Shown: one piece after another, positions 37,453-46,556 of the stretch
Numbering within the stretch: position 1 is the first letter of the stretch
How the letters are laid out: each line of letters begins with the position of its first letter
From: Pradoshia sp. D12
Lineage (GTDB): Bacteria; Bacillota; Bacilli; Bacillales; Pradoshiaceae
DNA length: 64,000 nucleotides
Direction of reading: 5' to 3'
Assembly: GCF_008935075.1 (NCBI RefSeq)
Contig: NZ_CP044545.1
Location: 2,135,501 to 2,199,500 of the forward strand
Notes under the pieces: model-generated
Database searches by the model: none
Told to the model about the DNA's origin: nothing
What the model saw: only the letters and a program-made list of their open reading frames with translations
Position numbers and translations under genes: made by a program

Positions 37453-37953
37453 TTAGCGATTATCAATTTTTTCGGGATATAAATCGTGATTCATTAAGCG
37501 ATGATTTGCGATTTCTTCATATTTCGTACCTGCACGGCCATAGTTACACCAAGGGTCGATTGATATACCCCCGCGTGGAGTAAATTTGCCCCATACCTCG
37601 ATATAACGAGGATCCAGAAGTTTAATTAAGTCATTCATAATGATATTGACACAGTCTTCGTGGAAGTCTCCATGATTGCGGAAACTAAATAAATATAATT
37701 TTAGTGACTTACTTTCTACAATTTTTTTATTTGGAATATACGAAATATACATGGTCGCAAAATCCGGTTGCTGCGTAATTGGGCAAAGACTTGTAAACTC
37801 AGGGCAATTAAACTTAACAAAGTAATCACGGTCTGAATGTAAATTATCTACAGACTCTAATACTTCAGGTGCATAATTAAATGCATACTTCACATTTTGA
37901 TTTCCCAATAACGTTAAATCCTCTAATCCTTCTGTTTGTTGTCGACCAGACAT
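37453..37953 (-). CDS. queF: NADPH-dependent preQ0 reductase QueF
   Basis: This 166-residue protein is the short (Bacillus-type, tunnelling-fold) QueF, which reduces the nitrile of preQ0 to the aminomethyl of preQ1. The nucleophile Cys57 (SLCPITQ) and the proton donor Asp64 (QPDFAT) are present, as is the NADPH motif [13 protein letters not shown]. The ATG at 37953 has AAGGAGGG seven bases upstream; this site is buried in a strong hairpin. It is the first gene after the preQ1 riboswitch. Confidence 0.95.
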   Translation of the reverse strand: MSGRQQTEGLEDLTLLGNQNVKYAFNYAPEVLESVDNLHSDRDYFVKFNCPEFTSLCPITQQPDFATMYISYIPNKKIVESKSLKLYLFSFRNHGDFHEDCVNIIMNDLIKLLDPRYIEVWGKFTPRGGISIDPWCNYGRAGTKYEEIANHRLMNHDLYPEKIDNR

Positions 37954-37959
37954 AAATAA

Positions 37960-37997
37960 CCCTCCTTGAATTAGATATCTAATCATTCCAAGGAGGG
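37960..37997 (-). promoter_or_regulatory. hairpin that sequesters the queF ribosome binding site
   Basis: CCCTCCTTG and CAAGGAGGG (forward 37960-37968 and 37989-37997) pair over 9 bp and are extended by an inner ATTAGAT/ATCTAAT stem. The queF AAGGAGGG is entirely inside the stem. It lies downstream of the riboswitch terminator, suggesting a second, translational level of control. Confidence 0.7.
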
Positions 37998-38036
37998 CCA
38001 TACTCTTTTTCTATAAAAATAACTACTTAGAAAGTC

Positions 38037-38068
38037 AAAAAAGCCACGTCCAATATATGGACATGGCG
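38037..38068 (-). terminator. riboswitch-controlled terminator of the queF operon
   Basis: On the minus strand GCCATGTCC pairs with GGACGTGGC, with a T6 tract following. It directly follows the preQ1 aptamer and is its expression platform. Confidence 0.82.
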
Positions 38069-38082
38069 AGAATGACATGTAT

Positions 38083-38122
38083 CCATAGTTTTTTATAGAG
38101 GGTATCCGCTATGAACCTCTCC
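38083..38122 (-). promoter_or_regulatory. preQ1-I riboswitch aptamer
   Basis: The minus strand reads GGAGAGGTTCATAGCGGATA followed by CCCTCTATAAAAAACTATGG. The AGAGGTTC...CCCTCTATAAAAAACTA pattern is diagnostic of the preQ1-I aptamer found before queC/queF operons in Bacillus. When preQ1 binds, the H-type pseudoknot forms and the downstream terminator turns the operon off. Confidence 0.93.
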
Positions 38123-38397
38123 TGAAAATCTTCAGATATTATTTTAATTACATCTTATCATATCACACCCGATAATGGTTATAAAAGGAAAAAAGTTAAC
38201 AGATGTAAGTTGAATCACGGGTGTTTCATAAAATATGGAGCTGAGCTAAAAATGATAAACACAAGTTAGACGATAAAAGTATTTTGGCAATTTTACACAA
38301 ATAAATGGCCAGATGACTATTATCTAAAGGTCTGATGGTTTATTAATCAAACTCAATTATTTCTTTCTCCTTCGGTTTTTCATATCATACGAACCAG

Positions 38398-38411
38398 ACT
38401 TGTATACAAGT
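38398..38411. promoter_or_regulatory. palindromic operator upstream of yhcH
   Basis: ACTTGTATACAAGT is a perfect 14-bp palindrome of the TTGTATACAA type bound by GntR-family repressors of sugar genes. It lies about 70 bases before the YhcH start. The repressor gene is not in the window. Confidence 0.5.
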
Positions 38412-38479
38412 TCTTGTATCGCTATTACTGGTTATGTTACTATTTTATATACTTATATTACGTATCGGAGGAAACATAT

Positions 38480-38929
38480 ATGATTATCGATCAGTTATCA
38501 AATGCTCCATTATATGATGGAGTGCATCCTAGATTAAAGAAAGCCTTCGCTTTTTTAATGGAAAATGATTTGCAAGCCTTGCCGGTAGGAAAGTATGAAA
38601 TTGAAAATGACAAGGTCTTCGTAATGATTCAAGAGTATGAAACAAAGCTCATTGAAGACTGTCGCCTGGAAGCTCATTACTCATATACGGATATCCAATA
38701 CGTCATTAAAGGCGAGGAAAGAATGGTTTATATAAATAAGGAAGATACAGAAGTCGTAGAGGAACAAAAAGAAAATGATGTTATGTTCTTGAATGGCGAG
38801 GGTAATCATCTTATCGTGAAAGAAGGATGTTTTGCTGTGTTTATGCCCCAAGATGCTCATATGCCAGGTGTTTGTGTGCAACAACCGCAAACTGTAAAAA
38901 AAGCAGTAGTAAAAGTATTGTGTGATTAA
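38480..38929 (+). CDS. YhcH/YjgK/YiaL family protein
   Basis: This 149-residue protein belongs to the YhcH/YjgK/YiaL family of cupin-fold proteins, which includes the sialic acid anomerase NanQ/YhcH and EbgC. Family features are HYSYTDIQYVIKGEERM and the late FAVFMPQDAHMPG, whose His and Glu residues bind a metal. It probably acts on a sugar or sugar acid, but which one is not evident because it is isolated from other sugar genes. GGAGG precedes the ATG at 38480; the frame extends upstream without a start signal. A palindromic operator lies upstream and a terminator immediately follows. Confidence 0.85.
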   Translation: MIIDQLSNAPLYDGVHPRLKKAFAFLMENDLQALPVGKYEIENDKVFVMIQEYETKLIEDCRLEAHYSYTDIQYVIKGEERMVYINKEDTEVVEEQKENDVMFLNGEGNHLIVKEGCFAVFMPQDAHMPGVCVQQPQTVKKAVVKVLCD

Positions 38930-38933
38930 TGGA

Positions 38934-38964
38934 AGAGGCAAAATCAATTCATGATTTTGCCTCT
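38934..38964 (+). terminator. terminator of the yhcH gene
   Basis: AGAGGCAAAATCA (38934-38946) pairs perfectly with TGATTTTGCCTCT (38952-38964). An open frame that runs through it into the following transposase remnant is accidental. Confidence 0.85.
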
Positions 38965-38965
38965 C

Positions 38966-39300
38966 TTAATCTTTGTCGTGATTGCGGAAAGTTTTTCAAC
39001 GACCTAACTAACACTCCTATATCTGGCACTCGTTATCTTGGAAAGTGGTCTACTTTCTTTCATTTAATAGTTGAGGGTTACACCTTGCCGAAGATTGCCA
39101 AAAGACTAAAAATCCATTTGTCTACCGCATTTTACTGGCGACATAAGGTGCTTTTTGCCCTTCGTTCATTGGGATTTCAAACTTTAAAAGGAATTATCGA
39201 AAGCGATGAGACCTTTTTCAAAGAGTCTTTCAAAGGCCGAGAAGTAATTGATAGAAAGGCTAAGAAGCGTGGAGGTAGAGATGAACCAGCCTCAAACATA
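38966..39300 (+). pseudogene. IS1595-family transposase fragment
   Basis: The frame encodes LCRDCGKFFNDLTNTPISGT, then KWSTFFHLIVEGYTLPKIAK and IESDETFFKESFKGR, which is typical of IS1595-type transposases with a zinc ribbon and a DDE-like domain. The first half of the zinc ribbon and everything after RGGRDEPASNI are missing, so it is truncated at both ends and cannot be active. Downstream, 39301-39674 holds no gene; it has repeated TGTCCCACTGC motifs (near 39340 and 39535) that are probably further insertion debris. Confidence 0.8.
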
Positions 39301-39674
39301 TTTCTACAAGTAGGGGGTGAACAGTTTAGCGGACGGGATCATTTGTCCCACTGCCCCTTACGTTCTACCCTGGCTACTGATAGATTAAATTCAAATGAAA
39401 AAAGTTCAACCAGAAAGTTCTGGCTGAACTATATAATACGAACCTGCCCCTTTACTTCAACAAGATATTCAACCACAAAAAAGCATTAATCTTTCTAGGA
39501 TGAACGCCACTGTTTAATAATTTGGGATCTAACCTGTCCCACTGCTCGGGCAGGAATCGCCCGTCTTTCACTGCCATCCTGTCTTTGTATAATCAACATT
39601 GATATATAAAAGATCCTTATTTATAAATTTCTAGCAGCGTCTTTTATAGCCAAATCTCCGAGGAATGAATTTGT

Positions 39675-39920
39675 TTATTTATTTTTACCGTTTTTTTCGT
39701 TGCCGTGTTTAAAGTTCCCTGTAATTTTAGCTAATAAAAGCTGTACTTCCATTATATCTTCTGCTGCATTTAATTTTTCTATAAGTTGCGCAGCCTTCCC
39801 ATCCTTTACAATTTTGATTTGCTTGCCTTCGTAATAGATGATCACTGTCCCTTTTTTCGTTATTTGGTAATTGAATGGCTCTTCCTTTAATCTGTTGCGT
39901 TTATCTATTTCACTCACCAT
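39675..39920 (-). CDS. small hypothetical protein
   Basis: This 81-residue protein (MVSEIDKRNRLKEEPFNYQI, then TKKGTVIIYYEGKQIKIVKD) has no motif with a known function. It has a basic Lys/Asn-rich tail and no membrane segment. Similar short proteins occur in Bacillus genomes, from memory. The ATG at 39920 has AGGGGG upstream; the longer frame to 40076 adds 52 residues without a start signal. It lies in a stretch of insertion debris. Confidence 0.55.
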   Translation of the reverse strand: MVSEIDKRNRLKEEPFNYQITKKGTVIIYYEGKQIKIVKDGKAAQLIEKLNAAEDIMEVQLLLAKITGNFKHGNEKNGKNK

Positions 39921-40312
39921 ATTACCCCCTAATCGTTCGACAAAATAGCTTACAAGCCATTTTGTATAAATATATTCTCTTTGAGGACATTCTTTCTTGA
40001 ACTTAATTATAATGCCTTGGTCAAGCTTGATGTCTTTATATATGTCGTTTATTTTCCCGGTGGTATGTAAAACCATTATTATATATATGTCTTTAAAAAT
40101 AATATAAGTCCTTTTTTCGCTAACCTGCCCCGTTTGTTCAATAAGCTACTATAATCTAACCGTACCATAAAATGGATATAAATCAGCCTTTTTTATAAAG
40201 CAACAATCTTTACGAAAACAGCCTATTTTTAAGACGAAGTGTATTTAAAATGGCTTCGATTTGAGAGAACATATTGAAGTTTGACGAACGACAAGCCATC
40301 TTGAAATGCTAA

Positions 40313-40344
40313 AAATCCCTTTTCTCCTAGCAGAGAAGGGATTT
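40313..40344 (-). terminator. terminator of the DUF2227 gene
   Basis: AAATCCC...TCTC (40313-40326) pairs with GAGAAGGGATTT (40333-40344) with a small bulge, just after the stop codon at 40354. A short T tract follows on the minus strand. Confidence 0.65.
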
Positions 40345-40353
40345 GGATTTTGG

Positions 40354-40833
40354 CTAAAAGACCTTTTTGAAAGTGGTTGAAGCATGGTCGGTCAAAATGT
40401 GTGCGGTAGATGAAAGCATATTCCCGACAATAAAGGATAAGAAAGACAACTTATGTTGAATAACGAATTCCTCTAAATGATTGATATAAATTCCATATGG
40501 CACATCTGTCAGGATACTCATCGCTCCTGCTCCCAGCATGATCCAAGCCATCATATACAGATATCTGATGATATCTCCAATCACATACCCATGTGTCCAG
40601 ATGGAGCGATGCTTAAATTTTTGGTAGGGAATCCACATGAACCGTAAGAATCCCCACCTCCGATACGGATTGCTTTTTATATCCAAATCAGGGTTCATCC
40701 AATAAGTGCCGAAGAGATATCCTATAATCACGGAAATCCCATGCACATATTGTTGAGAACTGATCAATACGGCCCCAATTCCAATAGCTAAAAATACTAG
40801 GTTTATTTTCTTATGCGCTTTCCCGTTTGCCAC
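40354..40833 (-). CDS. DUF2227-type membrane protein (putative metal-binding)
   Basis: This 159-residue protein has a short His-containing N terminus (MANGKAHKKINL), two or more membrane segments and the motifs YWMNPDLDIKSNP and FKHRSIWTHGY. His and Asp residues in these positions mark the DUF2227 putative metal-binding family, related to YdjM-type membrane hydrolases. The function is unknown. The GTG at 40833 has CGGAGG at good spacing; the long upstream frame is dropped. It stands alone. Confidence 0.7.
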   Translation of the reverse strand: MANGKAHKKINLVFLAIGIGAVLISSQQYVHGISVIIGYLFGTYWMNPDLDIKSNPYRRWGFLRFMWIPYQKFKHRSIWTHGYVIGDIIRYLYMMAWIMLGAGAMSILTDVPYGIYINHLEEFVIQHKLSFLSFIVGNMLSSTAHILTDHASTTFKKVF

Positions 40834-41049
40834 CCTAATCCTCCGTTTTGTTCTTTTATGACGGTTCTCCTGAACCAGCCATTGTTTTCCATTATAGGGG
40901 ATAATCAGAGCTGGGAACACATTTTCGCTCAAAACAAGTGTTCGCTCTTCTGTTCGTCGTCGAAAAAACAAAAAAGCCAATAATTTTGGTTTTTTATCTA
41001 GGCATGATTCAGAATTGTAGAATGAATTTTCCCAGATTCAAAAGTCGCA

Positions 41050-41634
41050 TTACTTCTTTTGAATAAAAGAAATAATATCAATATATAGAGCTGTCATTTC
41101 TTCTGGTGTTTTGTCTAAACCATTTTGAACCCATTGTTCGACTAATCCTAAAAAAGCAGATGTGATAAAAGATAAAAAATATTCCATAGGGGCCTTTAAC
41201 CTTGCATTAATGCTATCATTTTTCTCTAAATTCAAACGTACTTTTTCTGAAAAGGCATCCCTGAATCTAATATGAAAACCTGCTCTACCATGATTGCTTA
41301 AGAAAATTTTTAATATTGGTGCATGCATTTTAATTGAACTAAATAGAGAAGCAGCTATTTGCTCTTGTCCATTTTCAAATGTATGTATGGAAGAGTAGCG
41401 AGATTGTAATTCGTCAATATGATTTCCTAAATCTCTAAACAATTGTTGTTCTATTTGATCAAGCAAATCGAATTTATCTTGATAGTGTAAATAAAAAGTT
41501 CCTCGATTAATTTGTGCGGTTTTTGTTATATCCCCGATCGTAATTTGTTCAAACGGCTTATTCTCTAAAATTTGCAAAAATGACATTTGAATTAGTTGTT
41601 TAGTTTTACGGTTTTTTTCTTCATAAATACTCAC
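41050..41634 (-). CDS. TetR-family repressor
   Basis: This 194-residue protein has an N-terminal TetR helix-turn-helix (about residues 15-60, with ITIGDITKTAQINRGTFYLH) and a C-terminal ligand-binding domain of the TetR_C33/YfiR-like kind. The GTG start at 41634 has GAGGG nearby; the frame extends 13 codons upstream through the operator. It is divergent from the membrane protein gene at 41764, and likely represses both. No ligand can be inferred. Confidence 0.85.
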   Translation of the reverse strand: MSIYEEKNRKTKQLIQMSFLQILENKPFEQITIGDITKTAQINRGTFYLHYQDKFDLLDQIEQQLFRDLGNHIDELQSRYSSIHTFENGQEQIAASLFSSIKMHAPILKIFLSNHGRAGFHIRFRDAFSEKVRLNLEKNDSINARLKAPMEYFLSFITSAFLGLVEQWVQNGLDKTPEEMTALYIDIISFIQKK

Positions 41635-41657
41635 AAAAATCCCTCTATTTCTAAAAA

Positions 41658-41740
41658 TGAACAAGCTGTTCACTTTTGTTCATTGCTTCTGTTTATACCT
41701 TGATTATAAAATGAATAAATATTACTGAACAATATGTTGT
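41658..41740. promoter_or_regulatory. two candidate TetR operators in the divergent promoter region
   Basis: TGAACAAGCTGTTCA (41658-41672) is a perfect 6-3-6 inverted repeat. A second imperfect copy, TGAACAATATGTTGT, lies at 41726-41740. Both are between the divergent starts at 41634 and 41764, where a TetR repressor would control both genes. Confidence 0.6.
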
Positions 41741-41763
41741 TTATTAAGAAAGGAAGAAATTGA

Positions 41764-42915
41764 TTGAGATTATTTAAAGAAAAATTAGCTTGGGCTGCTC
41801 CTATTGCAGTAATTTTAATTATTGCGTTATTCTCATTAAATTTATTTGCTCAAGGTAACCCACAAGTAAGAAATTTACCAGTTGCACTTATAGTAAATGA
41901 TGAAGGCGTACATGTAGATGCCGTGAAATCGGCAGTTGAACAAATGAGTAAAGGCACTGACGGCGAAGAACCAATGTTAGCTTTTACAAATGAAAAAGAA
42001 GAAGATATTGAAGATTTATTTGATGATAAACAGTATTATGCTGCATTAGTCATTCCTGAAGGTTATAATGATACATTGCAAAATGCGCTGACTAACAACT
42101 CTCCAGCAACTTTACAGGTATATATTAACCAAGGTTATAACATAACTGGTGCGAACTATGCTAAGACTGCTTTAACTGCTTTAATTACCCAATTAAACAA
42201 CCAATATTCTTCAAATTTTATTGCGCAAATGGACGGTCAACAAATCGAGGCTAACAAGGCAGCTGTACTTGTGAATCCGATTGTTTCTGAAGAAAAAGTA
42301 TTCAATGCCGTTACAGCCTCAACTGCAAACGGAAGTGCTCCAACCTTAATGGCAGTTCCTGCTTGGGTAGGTGCGTTAATCGGTGGTTTCATAGTATTTT
42401 TAGCTTCTTCAAACATTTTGAAAAAAGAATTATTAACTCGGAAACAAGCGTTACACCTAATGGGAGGTCAAGCATTATTCGGCATAATTATTGCCCTATT
42501 CTCTGGTTTTACCGTTGCAACGCTTGGTTTAATCGCTGGTATTAATATGCCTAGCTACTTCTTGGTTGGTTCGTTCGTATCGTTTGCAGCCTTCTGTTTC
42601 TTTTTATTAGTCTCCGGAGTAACTGCATGGATCGGTAAACCAGCCATTACCTTATTCATGGTTGTAATGCTGTTAGGTATGGGTGTTTTAATGACACCAC
42701 AAGAAATGCTTCCTGATTTCTTTGTAAACTTCATTCGTCCATGGGTTCCTATCCGATTTGCCTCTGAAGGTTTACGTGAAATCTTCTATTTCGGTAGCGG
42801 CTTCTATACTGGCCAATCATTCAACACCATTTTAGGAATTGGTATTGCAGGTTTAGTGATGTATGTTCTGTCTATTTTTAAACCAGTACGTGCACAAAAA
42901 ACTAAAGCTAAATAA
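41764..42915 (+). CDS. YhgE/Pip-type membrane protein (ABC-2-like exporter)
   Basis: This 383-residue protein has an N-terminal membrane segment (about 10-28), an extracytoplasmic domain of about 170 residues (NLPVALIVNDEGVHVDAVKS, LVIPEGYND) and five or six membrane segments in the C-terminal half. This layout is that of the YhgE/Pip and ABC-2 permease group of efflux-type proteins. The TTG start has AAAGGAAG seven bases upstream. It is divergent from a TetR gene, which suggests inducible efflux of a toxic compound; no ATPase partner is adjacent. Substrate unknown. Confidence 0.78.
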   Translation: MRLFKEKLAWAAPIAVILIIALFSLNLFAQGNPQVRNLPVALIVNDEGVHVDAVKSAVEQMSKGTDGEEPMLAFTNEKEEDIEDLFDDKQYYAALVIPEGYNDTLQNALTNNSPATLQVYINQGYNITGANYAKTALTALITQLNNQYSSNFIAQMDGQQIEANKAAVLVNPIVSEEKVFNAVTASTANGSAPTLMAVPAWVGALIGGFIVFLASSNILKKELLTRKQALHLMGGQALFGIIIALFSGFTVATLGLIAGINMPSYFLVGSFVSFAAFCFFLLVSGVTAWIGKPAITLFMVVMLLGMGVLMTPQEMLPDFFVNFIRPWVPIRFASEGLREIFYFGSGFYTGQSFNTILGIGIAGLVMYVLSIFKPVRAQKTKAK

Positions 42916-43050
42916 GTGTATTTATATTGATGTGCTCTGACAACATTCTGAATATTCGACTTCAGTCAATCCAACTAGATCTGTCCTTTTAAGTGCCTTA
43001 TACTACTTAAGCATGAATAGAAACAGGTACATCAGTAGATTTAAAATCAA

Positions 43051-43094
43051 AGCCGTTAGAATTTTACTCGTCGTAAAACTCTAACGGCTTTTTT
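43051..43094 (+). terminator. terminator downstream of the YhgE-type gene
   Basis: AGCCGTTAGA...TTTTAC pairs with GTAAAA...TCTAACGGCT across 43051-43089, with T6 following. It is about 135 bases after the stop codon of the YhgE-type gene. The rest of 42916-43443 has no gene I can support. Confidence 0.8.
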
Positions 43095-43443
43095 GTATAT
43101 TCGTAGATTTGTCCCAGTCTCTTTCGATTCCGTACCTATTCATGATTTTTACGTTTCACAGGAATCTATTTAAATGAGGTTTTTATTTAATTGGATGTGA
43201 TTCTAATTATTCTAATTTTGGTTTTCTCCTAAACTGTATACTTCTTGAAATTTCCCAAAAGCAAAACAATCCTATCCTTTATATAAGATATACACCGTCA
43301 CCCCGATGGTGTATTAAGTGTAAGTATCAGTTTATATTAAAATAAAAGTTAAATGTTTCTCTGCTTTATTTAAATCTCAGTCCATGCAAGCTGCCTTTTA
43401 TAGTCAACTTTGTATACCTGAACTGCATTTAATAAACCTCATC

Positions 43444-46400
43444 TTATTTCATTTGATTTTTATACTCTTCAATTTTAATAGCATCTCTAAAATACTCTTT
43501 CCAATATAATCCATATCTATCTTTAGCTTCTCTTATACAACTATGGAAGCTGCTATTTTGCAACTTTAATTTTATAACGAAAGGACCAGAATCCTGTGTT
43601 TCTATGAGCTCAAAAAACTTTAGAATATCAATAATTTCTTGGTAAGGTAATGCATTTATATCCGTACCATCTAGATTAGTTTTGAATATACTTGCAGGAG
43701 TTAATTTGCATTCTTTACTTTTAGTAAGAACATCAAATATATTAAAAAATTTATCGCTCAGTAACATATTTAAGGGCGCAACTTCCTTTTCATTTAAATA
43801 CTGAATAAATCTATAGGCTGGATTCGATTTTTCTAAATTTAATTTACTTTTTATTTCTTCAACATCCATTCCTTCTAATTTATATAGAAAACTTTGGATT
43901 TCTTTAATACTTATATTATCTTTATGCACAAAGTTTATCTTTTCTATCTCACCTTTTAACAAAGGTGGTACTCGAATATCATCTAAAAGCACACAGACAA
44001 AAGGTTTTTCTTTTTCTATACAATATTCTACTTCCTCCATTACCCATTTGAAATTTTCAGCTACATTTCTTGAATAAAACACTATTACTATGTCACTTTC
44101 ATCAATTTTTTTAGTTATTTCTCCTATTATAGATTTTCCCGGAATGAATTCATGAGTATCTAAAAGTGCTTTATGCTTTTTTTCATTACTTTCTATTAAG
44201 TTTATATAGGGAGTTATTCTTCCTTTATCTTTAGTTGAGTGACTAATAAAAAACTTCATCATTCTTTTCTCATCTCCCTTTTTATTTTCTAAGTAGTCAT
44301 TAAAACTTAGTATAGATAATCTTGATCGAGGATTTTTCTTAGTGAGTTTTTCAATAATACTCAGTAACTCATAAAAGACTTCTTGTATAGGAGATTTTAG
44401 TATAATATCTTTACTATAGACTTCTTTAAATGCGTCACTATTATTCTTCCATACTCTCTTTGGATTAAACTGTAATGAGATAGAATTTAAACTATTAATT
44501 TTATCCATTTCTTTAAGGAAGAGACTAAAAGCAATTAGGCCTATTCTAAAAGATATCTTTAATTCATTTTTGATATGCTGTCTATCAAAAAATTCTTCTG
44601 GAGCACTCAAATATAAGCTTCTATCTTTTACTGGGTTTGGATTTAATCTAACCTCCATATCATGGTAAATAGAAGTTTTTATCCATAAATTTTTGGAGTT
44701 TACGAAAGTAGGATTATTCATATATTGATTATTATTCTTAATTAAGGTAATAACCTTTTTTAAGAAAATATAGATATCTTTCACACTATTAAATGTAGCA
44801 TGTAAGCTATGTAGTGTGAAAAATCCTTCACTTGGTTCCAAAACTGCTTCCTGGACATTCTTTGCAATCAGTAGCTTATATAATTCCTGATATTCTCTTC
44901 TCAAAAAATTAAAAAAAGCTATATGCATCTTCTCATTTGAATTCTCAAACTGTTCTAGTAATGATGAATCTTTTAAAAAGGCATCTACTATAAATTGGCC
45001 ACAATTACTTGTTTCATAAATGTTTTTTTCTATAATTTTATCAATGATTGCTGACTTGAACCGTGTTGAGAAGCCTATTCCTTTTGCACCTGTACTCCTT
45101 GACATATGATATATAATAGAATTAATTAGATAAGGATTTGTTCTCTCTAACCTATTAAAACATTTATTAATAACTGTAGTTAAAATAAATATTTCTACCT
45201 TTTGAGATTTTGAGGTATTTAATAAATATAATTCAACAATACCCGTATCACTGGGAATCACCTTACCCAATTCATCTCGAAGTTTGATATTCCAATTGTG
45301 CAAATTTGCTATTGCCGCACCAACATAGATTTCATAAGGACGATCTAAATAGATACTATTAATACTAACTACATTGAGGTTCTTTTCTTTAAATCTATAG
45401 TTGAAAAGCTTTTCTAATAAATAGGTTACTTTTTCAGGTTTTGTATCCATTTGTGATACCAATAAAGGAAAGGATGCGGGATCACCTTTTCTAATTAAAT
45501 TATTAGCTGCAAAATTAACCTTCCTCTTTCTTAATTTTTCAAGTTCCTTGAAATCTCCTTTAGCTTGCGGAATCTTTTCATTTTTAGTTATTTCATCTTT
45601 ATATTGCTGAAGTAACTTATACAACTCTTCGTCAGATTCATCTTGTAGCGGTGACAACTTCTCTTTTTGCTCTTTTCTAAACTCTTCTAATTCTTCATCA
45701 TCTTCAACTTTATATACTTTTGTTTTACCAGCATTTATTTCTAGACCTAATTCCCATAAATGAGCCTGCAAATATAATAGACTTTTCTCTACTTCTTGTT
45801 TAGTCTTCCCCAAAATCCTTATATCATCTACATAACGAATATAATTAAATTTCGTAAATTCTTTCATGTTATGATCTAAATCATTTAAATATAAATTACT
45901 TAAAAAATAGGCCAAAGCCCCTCCTTGGGGAATACCTTTATCTGACTTTTTTCTATTACCTTTTAGTGAATAAAAGCTTTTTAAATAGGTTGGAATTAGT
46001 ATTCTTATGATATAAGAGTAAGTTTCATCTTTGAGATGTCGTTTTAACATACTCATTAGAATGTCATGGTCAATATGATCAAAATAAGAAACAAGGTCTG
46101 TCTCACATACCCATCTATTCCCTGCTTGTATTTTATAAATAGTTTGATTTAAAAATTTATTGTACTGTTTAAAATAAGGTATGAATGTTGCAGCAGAGAA
46201 TTTTGTTTTTTTCTTGGAATCCTGTTAGCACAACTCCAATAGTAAAATTTAGTGTCTAATTTTCTTCCTATAAAATTCAAGATTGCATGCGACACTATTT
46301 GATCTTCGATTTCCATAAAAGAGTTTTTTCTTAATAACCCATTATTTTTAGGCATTAAAAAAATTTGCTTATTAGAAAACCTATACTGGTTATTCTTCAA

Positions 46401-46556
46401 TCTATGATAAAGATCCAATATTATTTGATCGATATAAGTATCATAAAAACTCATCTCTGAATGTATTTTAAACTTTGTTACATCTTGGACTATAGCGTTT
46501 CTACATCTCATCCAAGCAATATATAACTCCTCTTTACCAAATGGATCTTTAATCAT
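43444..46556 (-). CDS. reverse transcriptase-TIR fusion protein (frame interrupted at an A7 run)
   Basis: Read with one frame correction, the product is about 1037 residues. The reverse transcriptase domain covers about residues 1-290: motif LVSYFDHIDHD, GIPQGG (208-213) and the catalytic YVDD (242-245). A long helical region (about 300-765) without known motifs follows, then a TIR domain (about 767-897) with KFFISHSTKDK and a Trp followed four residues later by a Glu (Glu842), the usual NADase glutamate, and a helical tail. The first part (46149-46556) and the rest (up to 46205) are in different frames; they join by a -1 shift or one added base at the A7 run at 46206-46212. The helical region recalls the alpha-repeat of UG/Abi-type reverse transcriptases. 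The start ATG at 46556 has GAGAG eight bases upstream. The retron VTG motif was not found. Confidence 0.75.

Noticed and set aside
38929-39489. Single 186-residue open frame starting in the yhcH terminator
   Set aside because: The first codons are the terminator hairpin and the last third is unrelated debris; only the IS1595 fragment in the middle is real.
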